Positions 1 to 4,827 of a DNA stretch of 7,939 bases are shown here, piece by piece. Position 1 is the first letter of the stretch, and every line of letters starts with the position of its first letter. The position numbers were made by a program, and so were the translations under genes. The DNA is taken from assembly GCA_031282235.1 (NCBI GenBank), contig JAITED010000017.1, positions 1-7,939 on the forward strand. The letters run 5' to 3'. Under the pieces are notes generated by a model that saw only the letters and a program-made list of their open reading frames with translations, was not told the origin of the DNA and did not search any database. This stretch comes from Propionibacteriaceae bacterium. Its GTDB lineage: Bacteria > Actinomycetota > Actinomycetes > Propionibacteriales > Propionibacteriaceae.

Positions 1-300
1 GTTTTCGAGACGGTGGCTGAGGTGACGCGCTTTGAGTGGCGCGGTGCCTATCCGGTGCTCAAAGCTAGTGTGGAGGGCGACCCGTTCCGGCTTGCGGAGC
101 GTCTCTACTACGCCAACGGTTTTGAGTCGGCGGCCTCCACTGTGGAGTTGGATGCGGTTGCAGCCCAGAACGCTACGGGGTTGTTGTTACGCGACCTGCG
201 CGACGTATTTGCTTCGCAAGACGCACAAGACGAACAAATCGCACAAGACGCACAAGGCTCGCAACCCTTGCCAGACGCGCCAGCTGTGAGTGAGGCGTGA
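1..300 (+). CDS. C-terminal part of an unrecognised protein (5' end outside the window)
   Basis: The frame is open from the first base, so the gene very probably starts upstream; the GTG at 13 has no convincing ribosome-binding site. About 99 residues are visible. The first 70 look like a normal folded domain (segments such as FEWRGAYPVLKASVEGDP and RLAERLYYANGFESA). The last 30 are low complexity, rich in Q, D and A, and come from imperfectly repeated DNA at about 223-255. I do not recognise the family and give no function. The TGA stop at 298-300 shares a base with the ATG of the MFS gene that follows (TGATG), so the two are probably translated from one mRNA and may serve one pathway. Coding status is supported by codon structure and the coupled downstream gene. 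Confidence 0.7.
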   Translation, partial: VFETVAEVTRFEWRGAYPVLKASVEGDPFRLAERLYYANGFESAASTVELDAVAAQNATGLLLRDLRDVFASQDAQDEQIAQDAQGSQPLPDAPAVSEA

Positions 301-1760
301 TGGCTGCCACCCAACTAGACCGCCGCGAAACCTCGCGGTTAGTGCTCACTATCGTTGTCATCGAGTTCGTCTCCGGCTACCTGCAGGGCTTCTACGAGCC
401 GCTACTGCCCAACTTCGCCACCGAGTTGAACGTTGATGCGGCCAACCTTTCCCTGTTTAACGTGCTAGCCACCGCAGTGGGGGCGCTGTTCGTGCCGCTG
501 TTTACGCGCTTGGGCGACATCAACGGCTACCGCAAACTGTTGCGGTTGGTGATAACCACCGTTTTCGTTGCCGCCTTGGTCATCGTGGCGGGAACTGCCC
601 TCGGTTCCTGGGCGTTAGTGCTAGTCGGGCGGGCATTCTTCGGCGCAGTGCCGGTGTGGCTGCCGCTGCACATCGCCCTAGTACACGCGAAAACCGCAGG
701 CGAGCAGGCCACTAAAGCGGTCTCCGCTATCGTGGCCACGGTCACTATCGGAACGGTTTTCGGAACCGCGACCTCCGGGCCGCTCTATGAACTGTTTGGC
801 CGCTCCCTGCCGTTGACTACCGCAATCGTCCCTGCCCTTGTTGCGCTGGCGGTGGCGCTGGTGTGGTTGGTGATGCCGGAGTACGTATCGGGCGCGAACA
901 AATATCTGGACAAACTGGGGTTCCTGCTGCTCGCCATCGTGATGTTTTTGGCGATTTTGGGGTTCGTGGAAGTGGTGGAGGGCGGCTGGGATACGGCTAT
1001 CGGCGCGGCGCTGCTCATCGCAGCTGCCGCGGTTGGCTTGGTCTGGTTCCGGTATGAATTACGTCAAGAGCATCCCGCTATTGATGTGCAACTGCTGCTC
1101 AGCCGCGCCGTCGCGCCGCTCTATGTAGGGGCAATCTGCATGGGCGCGGTGTTCTTCGGTTTCCTCTCCCCCATCGCTACCTATCTGGCACATGCACCGG
1201 AGCGCGGTTTCGGGTTCGGGTTGCAGGCAACATGGCAGTCCGCTGCCCAAACTGCCATTTTGGCGTTTACCGTAGCCGCAGCGGTGTTGGTGCCGCTAGT
1301 GCTGCGACACCTCACCCCGAAAGTGGCGCTCGTCACTGGTTTTGCGGTCGGTGCAGTCGGCTTTATTGAGTTCGCGCTGCTGCCGGATTCGTTGCCCCAA
1401 CTCTTAGTGTTTATCGCCCTGATTGGTTTGGGCATCGGCACTGTCAGCGCAGCCATCCCCGTATTGATTCCAGAACGGGTGCCACAAACGCAACGCGGCA
1501 TCGCCACTGGGCTTTTCAACTCGTCACAGACCCTAGGCGGGGCGCTGGGCGGTGGGCTGTTCCTCTCCCTGCTCAAAATCGGGGCGGTGGACGCTGCCGC
1601 CACTGAAACCGTCACTAAAACTGGGTATACGGTCGTCTGGTTCACCTGCGCCGGATTTTTGTTGCTCGGGTTGATAGCGGTAGCGGTGTTTCTGGTTCCG
1701 GCACGCGCATCCGCGCCGCGGTCATCTGAAGCCCCCTTTTCAAAGGGGGTGCCGACGTAA
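300..1760 (+). CDS. MFS transporter, DHA2-like 14-helix drug/solute exporter
   Basis: This is an integral membrane transporter of the major facilitator superfamily, probably proton-coupled export; the substrate cannot be read from sequence. It has about 486 residues, which fits the 14-helix DHA2 class. Motif A is seen as LGDINGYRKL at about residues 71-80. A central stretch resembles the DHA2 linker: LDKLG, two extra hydrophobic helices, then FRYELRQEHPAIDVQLL. Late glycine-rich helices contain RGIATGLFNSSQTLGGALGGG. Start: ATG at 300 overlaps the upstream stop; an in-frame GTG lies just before it at 297. Oddity: the last dozen residues (SSEAPFSKGVPT) and the TAA stop are encoded by an intergenic hairpin repeat, so the native C-terminus was probably replaced. 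The family call is strong, the substrate unknown. Confidence 0.88.
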   Translation: MAATQLDRRETSRLVLTIVVIEFVSGYLQGFYEPLLPNFATELNVDAANLSLFNVLATAVGALFVPLFTRLGDINGYRKLLRLVITTVFVAALVIVAGTALGSWALVLVGRAFFGAVPVWLPLHIALVHAKTAGEQATKAVSAIVATVTIGTVFGTATSGPLYELFGRSLPLTTAIVPALVALAVALVWLVMPEYVSGANKYLDKLGFLLLAIVMFLAILGFVEVVEGGWDTAIGAALLIAAAAVGLVWFRYELRQEHPAIDVQLLLSRAVAPLYVGAICMGAVFFGFLSPIATYLAHAPERGFGFGLQATWQSAAQTAILAFTVAAAVLVPLVLRHLTPKVALVTGFAVGAVGFIEFALLPDSLPQLLVFIALIGLGIGTVSAAIPVLIPERVPQTQRGIATGLFNSSQTLGGALGGGLFLSLLKIGAVDAAATETVTKTGYTVVWFTCAGFLLLGLIAVAVFLVPARASAPRSSEAPFSKGVPT

Positions 1761-1763
1761 GTC
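1720..1763. repeat. Short copy of the hairpin repeat, overlapping the MFS stop codon
   Basis: A 44-base unit opening with GGTCATCTGAAGCCCCCT, which recurs exactly at 1764-1781. It forms two hairpins: CCCCCTTT/AAAGGGGG (1732-1739 with 1742-1749, loop TC), and GCCGAC/GTCGGT (1751-1756 with 1761-1766, loop GTAA, one G-T pair). The second replaces the GCCGCC/GGCGGC hairpin of the full copies, keeping the fold but not the sequence. The loop TAA is the stop codon of the MFS gene. Confidence 0.75.
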
Positions 1764-1885
1764 GGTCATCTGAAGCCCCCTGCTCGAAGGGGGTGCCGCC
1801 GCAGGCGGCGGGGGTTACTGGTGAGCGGCGCAGGGGGACAACCCCCGTCAGGCTACGCCTGCCACCCCCTTCAAGAAGGGGGCTA
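1764..1885. repeat. Full-length multi-hairpin dispersed repeat, copy 1
   Basis: The 111-base core (1775-1885) aligns without gaps to 3425-3535 with about 8 mismatches by hand (about 93% identity). Modules in order: CCCCCT/AGGGGG; GCCGCC-GCA-GGCGGC (1795-1809); GGGGGTT (1810-1816) able to pair with AACCCCC (1840-1846); CAGGC-TAC-GCCTG (1849-1861); and CCCCCTTC-AA-GAAGGGGG (1865-1882). There is no transposase and no convincing target-site duplication, so it is a REP- or MITE-like element rather than an autonomous mobile element. Two or more frames run open through it, which generates spurious proline/arginine-rich ORFs. Confidence 0.85.
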
Positions 1886-1928
1886 CAAAAGAATCAGGCT
1901 ATGCCTGCCACCCCCTTCAAGAAGGGGG
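1886..1928 (-). terminator. Candidate terminator of the Pr6Pr gene, made from repeat hairpins
   Basis: Read on the minus strand directly after the TAG stop: an 8-bp GC-rich hairpin (CCCCCTTC-TT-GAAGGGGG), a second hairpin (CAGGC-ATA-GCCTG), then ATTCTTTTG. This is a plausible but weak intrinsic terminator, because the U-tract is interrupted. The same hairpins could also stop or stabilise the convergent MFS transcript. Confidence 0.4.
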
Positions 1929-1931
1929 CTA
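1889..1931. repeat. Partial 3' copy of the hairpin repeat
   Basis: This repeats only the last two hairpins of the full unit: CAGGC-TAT-GCCTG (1895-1907) and CCCCCTTC-AA-GAAGGGGG (1911-1928). The first loop differs from copy 1 (TAT instead of TAC) while the stem is unchanged. The closing CTA at 1929-1931 is, on the minus strand, the TAG stop of the Pr6Pr gene. Confidence 0.75.
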
Positions 1932-2615
1932 ATGCTGGGTACGGTTGCGTAGCCTGCGCGCAAGCAGTTTGTCTGCCAGTACGTAGATGTAGCCGAAGGC
2001 GATTAGGGAGACGCTCAAAATCAGCAGTTGCAGGGCGACACCACCGACCCCGTTGGTCTGTACGTCCATGAATGGATACGGGTAGCGCCTGCCGCTGCCG
2101 AAATCTTTCCCCAGCGCCGACCAAGTGAACGCGAACACCAGATAGATGTAGGGCAGAATCGCCCACAGCACCGGGTCGTAAAGCCGCAGCTGCCCTTTCG
2201 GGGCGAACAGCAGCCAATCGACTATGGCTAGGCACGGAGTGATGATATGTACCAAGTTGTCGGTTAGGGAGAACGGTACGTATTCGCCGCCGCTTTGCAG
2301 AAACGCTGAGGGAGCCAACACCACTAGGTAAATCAGCATGGTGACGGTAATCGCCATCATCACCGCAGCGCCCAGCCTCGGCCACGGTGTCGCTACCCCC
2401 TGCGTCCCCTCGCGCCTAATGCCTGCGATAGTGACTACGATGAGCGCCAGCATCCACACCAACACCAGCACGTTGCTCTGGGTGGTGTAAAACAGGAGTG
2501 CCGCCCCACTAGACCCCGACCCGAAAAGCCCCATCAGCCGAATCAACCCGGTAACAATCAGCACTACCGCGCTCAACCGAAAAACTAACGCCACATAGCG
2601 CTGCTCAATCAACAT
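1929..2615 (-). CDS. Pr6Pr family multi-pass membrane protein
   Basis: A polytopic membrane protein of 228 residues with about six hydrophobic segments (roughly 8-29, 48-65, 82-102, 118-137, 147-167, 191-214). Family-like landmarks are FYTTQSN (42-48) after the first helix, LTDNLVHIITPCLAIVDWLLF (near 117-137) and the YPYPFMDV segment (178-185) before the last helix. This pattern is typical of the actinobacterial Pr6Pr family, related to FAR-17a/AIG1-type proteins, whose biochemical role is not settled; I infer none. The start ATG at 2613-2615 has little Shine-Dalgarno signal, but TAAAAT lies 8 bases upstream on the minus strand, so a leaderless start is possible. It is divergent from hicAB and convergent with the MFS gene. 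Its TAG stop is formed by the last bases of the repeat. Confidence 0.82.
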   Translation of the reverse strand: MLIEQRYVALVFRLSAVVLIVTGLIRLMGLFGSGSSGAALLFYTTQSNVLVLVWMLALIVVTIAGIRREGTQGVATPWPRLGAAVMMAITVTMLIYLVVLAPSAFLQSGGEYVPFSLTDNLVHIITPCLAIVDWLLFAPKGQLRLYDPVLWAILPYIYLVFAFTWSALGKDFGSGRRYPYPFMDVQTNGVGGVALQLLILSVSLIAFGYIYVLADKLLARRLRNRTQH

Positions 2616-2697
2616 AACCCCACATTTTACGTGCTTCCGCTCGTTTCATACCCCCGCTTTCTCTCTTTTTCTCACGGGAATTCACGTCGTATATGGG

Positions 2698-2728
2698 TTG
2701 ACTTGATAAGTCGTGATAGGATAGACTT
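2698..2728 (+). promoter_or_regulatory. hicAB promoter with overlapping candidate operator, leaderless layout
   Basis: TTGACT (2698-2703), an 18-base spacer and TAGACT (2722-2727) make a plausible sigma-70 type promoter. Only 6 bases separate TAGACT from the ATG at 2734, so transcription would begin at or next to the start codon. GACTT-GAT-AAGTC (2700-2712) is an inverted repeat over the -35 element, and GACTT recurs at 2724-2728 over the -10. These are good candidates for HicB binding. The promoter is a visual call; the operator is inference. Confidence 0.5.
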
Positions 2729-2733
2729 TCAAC

Positions 2734-2946
2734 ATGAAACGCAGAGAAGTGCTCAGCAAGTTAGCTGCCGAGGCTAAACGTAAAGGCCAGCCGTTTAGGA
2801 CGGTTGAGTTAAAACGGCACACCGGCGTAATTGTCGGCGCTGTGCACAGCACACTCAAGCGGCATGCTGAGATTGAGGACGATGCTGCTAGGAAGTTTTT
2901 CGACCAGTTTGCGGCGGTGCTAGGGAAAGGATGGTGGCGCAAATGA
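2734..2946 (+). CDS. hicA: HicA-type toxin of a toxin-antitoxin pair
   Basis: HicA toxins are small double-stranded-RNA-binding-fold mRNA interferases. This 70-residue protein has the right length and layout: KRREVLSKL at the N-terminus, a short stretch with a single histidine (H29 in LKRHTGVIVG) where HicA has its catalytic Gly-Ser-His, and TLKRHAEIEDDAARKFF, matching the usual PRHxEI segment before the last helix. The glycine and serine before the histidine are replaced by Lys-Arg, so activity is not certain. There is no Shine-Dalgarno sequence before ATG 2734; the promoter position suggests leaderless translation. The stop overlaps the partner gene start (ATGA at 2943-2946). The assignment rests on size, motif order and the neighbouring antitoxin-like gene. 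Confidence 0.72.
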   Translation: MKRREVLSKLAAEAKRKGQPFRTVELKRHTGVIVGAVHSTLKRHAEIEDDAARKFFDQFAAVLGKGWWRK

Positions 2947-3320
2947 CTACGGTGCATGTTACGGCTGAGAGGTTCGATAAGTGGTGGGTGCTGCAATGCG
3001 TAGAGTACCCAGGAGCTATCTCGCAAGTGCGGCGTTTGGAACAAGCCGCCGATGAAATTAGGGAAGCCATCGCGTGGGTTGCCGAGTTACCGGAGGATGA
3101 CCTTGATATTGAGGTAGTGCCGTTGGTGCCGGATGAGTTCACACAAGCGTTGGAACGTATTCAAAGTTTGCGTAAACGCGCTGACGCTGCCAGAGCGGAG
3201 GCGGCAGTAGCCAACCGGGCTGTGGCAACTGGGTTGGCGCGTGCGGGATACTCCGCTAGGGATATCGGCACCCTGATGGGGGTTTCTTTTCAGCGAGCCG
3301 CTCAACTCGCGGCGGTATAA
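2943..3320 (+). CDS. hicB: HicB-type antitoxin with C-terminal helix-turn-helix
   Basis: A predicted antitoxin of 125 residues that should bind and block HicA and repress the operon. The N-terminal half reads as a HicB beta-strand domain: TTVHVTAERFDKWWVLQC followed by EYPGAISQVRRLEQAADEIREAIAWVAEL. A charged helical linker (about 65-92) leads to GLARAGYSARDIGTLMGVSF (98-117), a helix-turn-helix in the style of sigma-factor region 4, ending almost at the C-terminus. I chose ATG 2943 because it overlaps the toxin stop as ATGA. An in-frame ATG at 2931, directly behind AGGGAAAGG, would add four residues and cannot be excluded. A hairpin repeat begins four bases after the stop. Confidence 0.78.
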   Translation: MTTVHVTAERFDKWWVLQCVEYPGAISQVRRLEQAADEIREAIAWVAELPEDDLDIEVVPLVPDEFTQALERIQSLRKRADAARAEAAVANRAVATGLARAGYSARDIGTLMGVSFQRAAQLAAV

Positions 3321-3324
3321 GGGG

Positions 3325-3362
3325 AGCGCTACGCCATACGGCGTGGCGCTGTCGAATCCCGC
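3325..3362. repeat. Second hairpin repeat type, copy A, directly behind hicB
   Basis: An 11-bp hairpin with one G-T pair (3325-3335 with 3340-3350, loop ATAC), followed by TCGAATCCCGCC. ACGCCATACGGCGT, one variable base, GCGCT, another variable base and TCGAATCCCGC recur at 3624-3655. Lying four bases past the hicB stop, the hairpin could protect or end the hicAB mRNA, though no T-run follows on the plus strand. Confidence 0.65.
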
Positions 3363-3374
3363 CAAGCAGAGGAG

Positions 3375-3417
3375 GAGGCGGCGGCAGGGAGATAACCCCC
3401 GACAGGCTACGCCTGCC
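3375..3417. repeat. Truncated copy of the 111-base hairpin repeat
   Basis: GGAGGCGGCGGCAGGGAGAT leads into AACCCCCGACAGGCTACGCC, the middle of the full unit including CAGGC-TAC-GCCTG. The final CCCCCTTC hairpin is missing and is replaced by ATTGTT before the next full copy. Its internal bases (AGGGAGAT, CGACAGG) match copy 2 rather than copy 1, so this tandem pair probably arose locally. Confidence 0.65.
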
Positions 3418-3424
3418 AATTGTT

Positions 3425-3535
3425 GCCCCCTGCTCGAAGGGGGTGCCGCCGCTGGCGGCGGGGGTTACTAATAAGCGGCGCAGGGAGATAACCCCCGACA
3501 GGCTACGCCTGCCACCCCCTTCGAGAAGGGGGCTA
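3425..3535. repeat. Full-length multi-hairpin dispersed repeat, copy 2
   Basis: Same length and order of hairpins as copy 1 at 1775-1885, with about 8 substitutions. Several fall in loops: GCCGCC-GCT-GGCGGC (GCA in copy 1) and CCCCCTTC-GA-GAAGGGGG (AA in copy 1). The GGGGGTT/AACCCCC pairing (3460-3466 with 3490-3496) is intact although the bases between differ. It lies between hicB (plus) and tRNA-Ser (minus), again where transcripts converge. Confidence 0.85.
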
Positions 3536-3539
3536 ATAC

Positions 3540-3605
3540 CGAATCCCGCCAAGCGGAGGAGGCGGCGGAATCGAGGGGGGCTACTCGGAAGCCCACCGGG
3601 CTTCC
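3540..3605. repeat. Repeat fragment plus isolated hairpin
   Basis: 3540-3568 (CGAATCCCGCCAAGCGGAGG, then AGGCGGCGG) repeats 3353-3384 with a short indel and one substitution. It is followed by a perfect hairpin GGAAGCCC-ACC-GGGCTTCC (3587-3594 with 3598-3605) that has no second copy in the window. Confidence 0.55.
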
Positions 3606-3617
3606 TCCTAACGCCCC

Positions 3618-3655
3618 GGCGCAACGCCATACGGCGTAGCGCTTTCGAATCCCGC
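3618..3655. repeat. Second hairpin repeat type, copy B
   Basis: It matches copy A at 3331-3361 with two substitutions (ACGCCATACGGCGTAGCGCT, then TTCGAATCCCGC). The hairpin is GCGCAACGCC-ATAC-GGCGTAGCGC with one A-A mismatch. TTCGAATCCCGC also equals the T-loop and 3' T-stem of the neighbouring tRNA-Ser(GCT), in inverted orientation. Confidence 0.6.
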
Positions 3656-3663
3656 ACGGACGA

Positions 3664-3710
3664 ACGCAAAAAGTGGTTGGGGGTGGCCAAAGGCCACCCC
3701 CAACCACTTT
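3664..3710 (-). terminator. Strong intrinsic terminator of the tRNA-Ser(GCT) transcript
   Basis: A perfect 19-bp inverted repeat (3670-3688 with 3692-3710, loop of three bases) built around GGGGGTGGCC. Read on the minus strand it is followed by a T-run (CCACTTTTTGCG), as expected for Rho-independent termination. It starts two bases past the tRNA discriminator, leaving almost no 3' trailer. The plus-strand side has no T-run, so it is directional. Confidence 0.85.
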
Positions 3711-3711
3711 G

Positions 3712-3799
3712 CGGAGGCGGCGGGATTCGAACCCGCGAGAGTTTTCACACTCAACCCGCTTAGCAGGCGGGCGCCATAGACCGACTAGGCGACGCCTCC
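3712..3799 (-). tRNA. tRNA-Ser, anticodon GCT
   Basis: A complete class II cloverleaf on the minus strand. The acceptor stem is GGAGGCG/CGCCTCC (3793-3799 with 3713-3719) with discriminator G at 3712. The anticodon arm is CCCGC-CTGCTAA-GCGGG, giving anticodon GCT, which reads AGC/AGU. The long variable arm around TGAGTGTGAAAACTC is typical of serine tRNAs, and the T-arm is GCGGG-TTCGAAT-CCCGC. CCA is not encoded. It lies 25 bases downstream of the PH-like gene and directly against a terminator. Confidence 0.96.
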
Positions 3800-3824
3800 G
3801 TAACAACGCATAAGATTACGCGGT

Positions 3825-4349
3825 TTAATCGTCGAAGCCGAAATCACTGTCCGGATCTACGTATACTCGTCCAGTATTTCTAGCAACACTAGCAACGCGA
3901 CCCCCCAGGTGTTCCCGCGCAGTAGATATGTAATTTTCAATTATTTCACCCAACGCAAACACTTCATCATCGCCGCGCCCATTAGGGGAAATAATCTTTA
4001 GCTTCTGCTCTCCGGCCATCAACACTATCCCAGAACCTTTAGGGTCTATCGCCCAGTTCGTCACCTCATCCCAGCGCATCGAGCCGTTAAGTTTTGGCCC
4101 GCGCGCGGTGATGCTCTCAGGCGTGAGGGTGATGTGCACTACGTTCAACAGCAACCTAACGCCGATGATTAGTGGGAAGATGACCCCCAGCGTTATCAGC
4201 GTGAACCCGATGATGCGCGACGTCGGCGCATCCTCCCAACTACGGTTTATGACCAGATAGATGCCCACGGCAAGCACCACCGCAGTGCCGGGGAGACTCC
4301 GCAACGGAAGCGGCTCACGTAACTCAAAACGCTCTGTCGCGTTACCCAT
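3825..4349 (-). CDS. Two-helix membrane protein with a PH-like cytoplasmic domain
   Basis: A predicted membrane protein of 174 residues. A short N-terminal region precedes two close hydrophobic helices (about 19-35 and 46-69), followed by a soluble beta-rich segment (VHITLTPESITARGPKLNGSMRW, then KGSGIVLMAGEQKLKII), as in bacterial PH-domain membrane proteins common in actinobacteria. The C-terminus is acidic (DPDSDFGFDD). No enzymatic motif is visible and the role is unknown. I start it at ATG 4347-4349, behind the excellent ribosome-binding site GGAGGAGG seven bases upstream. The open frame continues to 4412, but that extension would nearly reach the tRNA 3' end and lacks such a site. It lies between two tRNA-Ser genes on the same strand without a visible terminator before it. 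Confidence 0.82.
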   Translation of the reverse strand: MGNATERFELREPLPLRSLPGTAVVLAVGIYLVINRSWEDAPTSRIIGFTLITLGVIFPLIIGVRLLLNVVHITLTPESITARGPKLNGSMRWDEVTNWAIDPKGSGIVLMAGEQKLKIISPNGRGDDEVFALGEIIENYISTAREHLGGRVASVARNTGRVYVDPDSDFGFDD

Positions 4350-4356
4350 CAGATAG

Positions 4357-4364
4357 CCTCCTCC
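4357..4364 (-). promoter_or_regulatory. Ribosome-binding site that fixes the start of the PH-like gene
   Basis: On the minus strand GGAGGAGG stands 7 bases before ATG 4349. It is one of only two strong Shine-Dalgarno sequences in the window, and it argues against the 21-residue longer reading that starts at 4412. Confidence 0.8.
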
Positions 4365-4415
4365 AGACCTCTTGCCGGAACCAACACTCTCGTATAGCCC
4401 CGTGCGACGCATCCG

Positions 4416-4500
4416 CGGCGAGACAGGGATTCGAACCCTGGGAGGTTTTACCCTCGGCCGCTTTCAAGGCGGCTGCACTAGTCCACTATGCGATCTCGCC
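4416..4500 (-). tRNA. tRNA-Ser, anticodon TGA
   Basis: A complete class II cloverleaf on the minus strand. The acceptor stem is GGCGAGA/TCTCGCC (4494-4500 with 4417-4423) with discriminator G at 4416. The anticodon arm is GCCGC-CTTGAAA-GCGGC, giving anticodon TGA, which reads UCA/UCG. The variable arm is GAGGGTAAAACCTC, and the T-arm CAGGG-TTCGAAT-CCCTG. CCA is not encoded. It lies 66 bases upstream of the PH-like gene with no hairpin-plus-T-run between. Confidence 0.96.
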
Positions 4501-4691
4501 ACATCCCCACCGCGCCAGTAAGCGCCGCGGTGAGCCATACCTATGGTAGTCGGCAAATGGAACAACAGCCAGCGAGCGACCACCGCAACCCAACCTGCTC
4601 AGATACGACAACACCACCCCCAGCGGGCACCAGCAAAGATGACCCCCATGAGAGTGGCGTAGCCCTTGAGTTGTCAGGCCGCCTAATCGAC

Positions 4692-4820
4692 TCAGATAAC
4701 CGAGTCGGTGGCCTCAGCCCATAATTTAGCTTCAGCATCAGCATCCAGCTTGGCTCGTACCGCGGAGAAGCCCACGAGCAACGCAAAGAATGCGAATGCG
4801 ATGAACAGAATCTTTTTCAT
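4692..4820 (-). CDS. DLW-39 family micro-protein
   Basis: A 42-residue protein of a small conserved actinobacterial family named for its Asp-Leu-Trp region and length near 39 residues. Here it reads MKKILFIAFAFFALLVGFSA, a single hydrophobic helix, then VRAKLDADAEAKLWAEATDSVI. The ending AEAKLWAEATDSV matches the family's conserved tail (typically EQDLWAEATD), with Lys in place of the Asp in DLW. It probably anchors in the membrane with the acidic tail in the cytoplasm; the function is unknown. There is no ribosome-binding site before ATG 4820, but TAGACT lies 7 bases upstream, so the mRNA is probably leaderless. In many actinobacteria I recall this gene near gyrA and tRNA-Ile/Ala; here it lies next to tRNA-Ser. 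Confidence 0.82.
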   Translation of the reverse strand: MKKILFIAFAFFALLVGFSAVRAKLDADAEAKLWAEATDSVI

Positions 4821-4827
4821 ACAACGC

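Noticed and set aside
1720..1931. CRISPR array
   Set aside because: Units differ in length, are internally palindromic, and adjoin without unique spacers of constant size; no cas genes.
1793..2071. Plus-strand ORF beginning MPPQAAGVTGERRR
   Set aside because: It is translated repeat DNA continuing antisense through the Pr6Pr gene. The same peptide pattern appears wherever the repeat occurs (3443), showing it comes from hairpin DNA, not a gene.
1894..2385. Minus-strand 163-residue ORF
   Set aside because: Shadow frame of the Pr6Pr gene, whose own frame has coherent membrane helices and family motifs.
2682..3142. Minus-strand ORFs opposite hicAB
   Set aside because: Antisense shadows; the plus-strand frames have promoter, overlap and recognisable domains.
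3443..3806. ORFs on both strands across the mosaic repeat and tRNA-Ser(GCT)
   Set aside because: They consist of repeat hairpins, a terminator and a tRNA gene; compositions are proline/arginine-rich and there is no ribosome-binding site.
4535..4556. Promoter for tRNA-Ser(TGA) around TTGCCG and the CCATAGGTATGG palindrome
   Set aside because: No -10 at an acceptable distance from TTGCCG; the palindrome may matter but I cannot support a promoter call.
4688..4707. Hairpin CGACTC/GAGTCG as terminator of the DLW-39 gene
   Set aside because: Only 6 bp with an 8-base loop over the stop codon and no T-run.
4488..4786. ORFs on both strands between tRNA-Ser(TGA) and the DLW-39 gene
   Set aside because: One starts inside the tRNA and neither has a domain or start signal; both overlap the better supported 42-residue DLW-39 frame.
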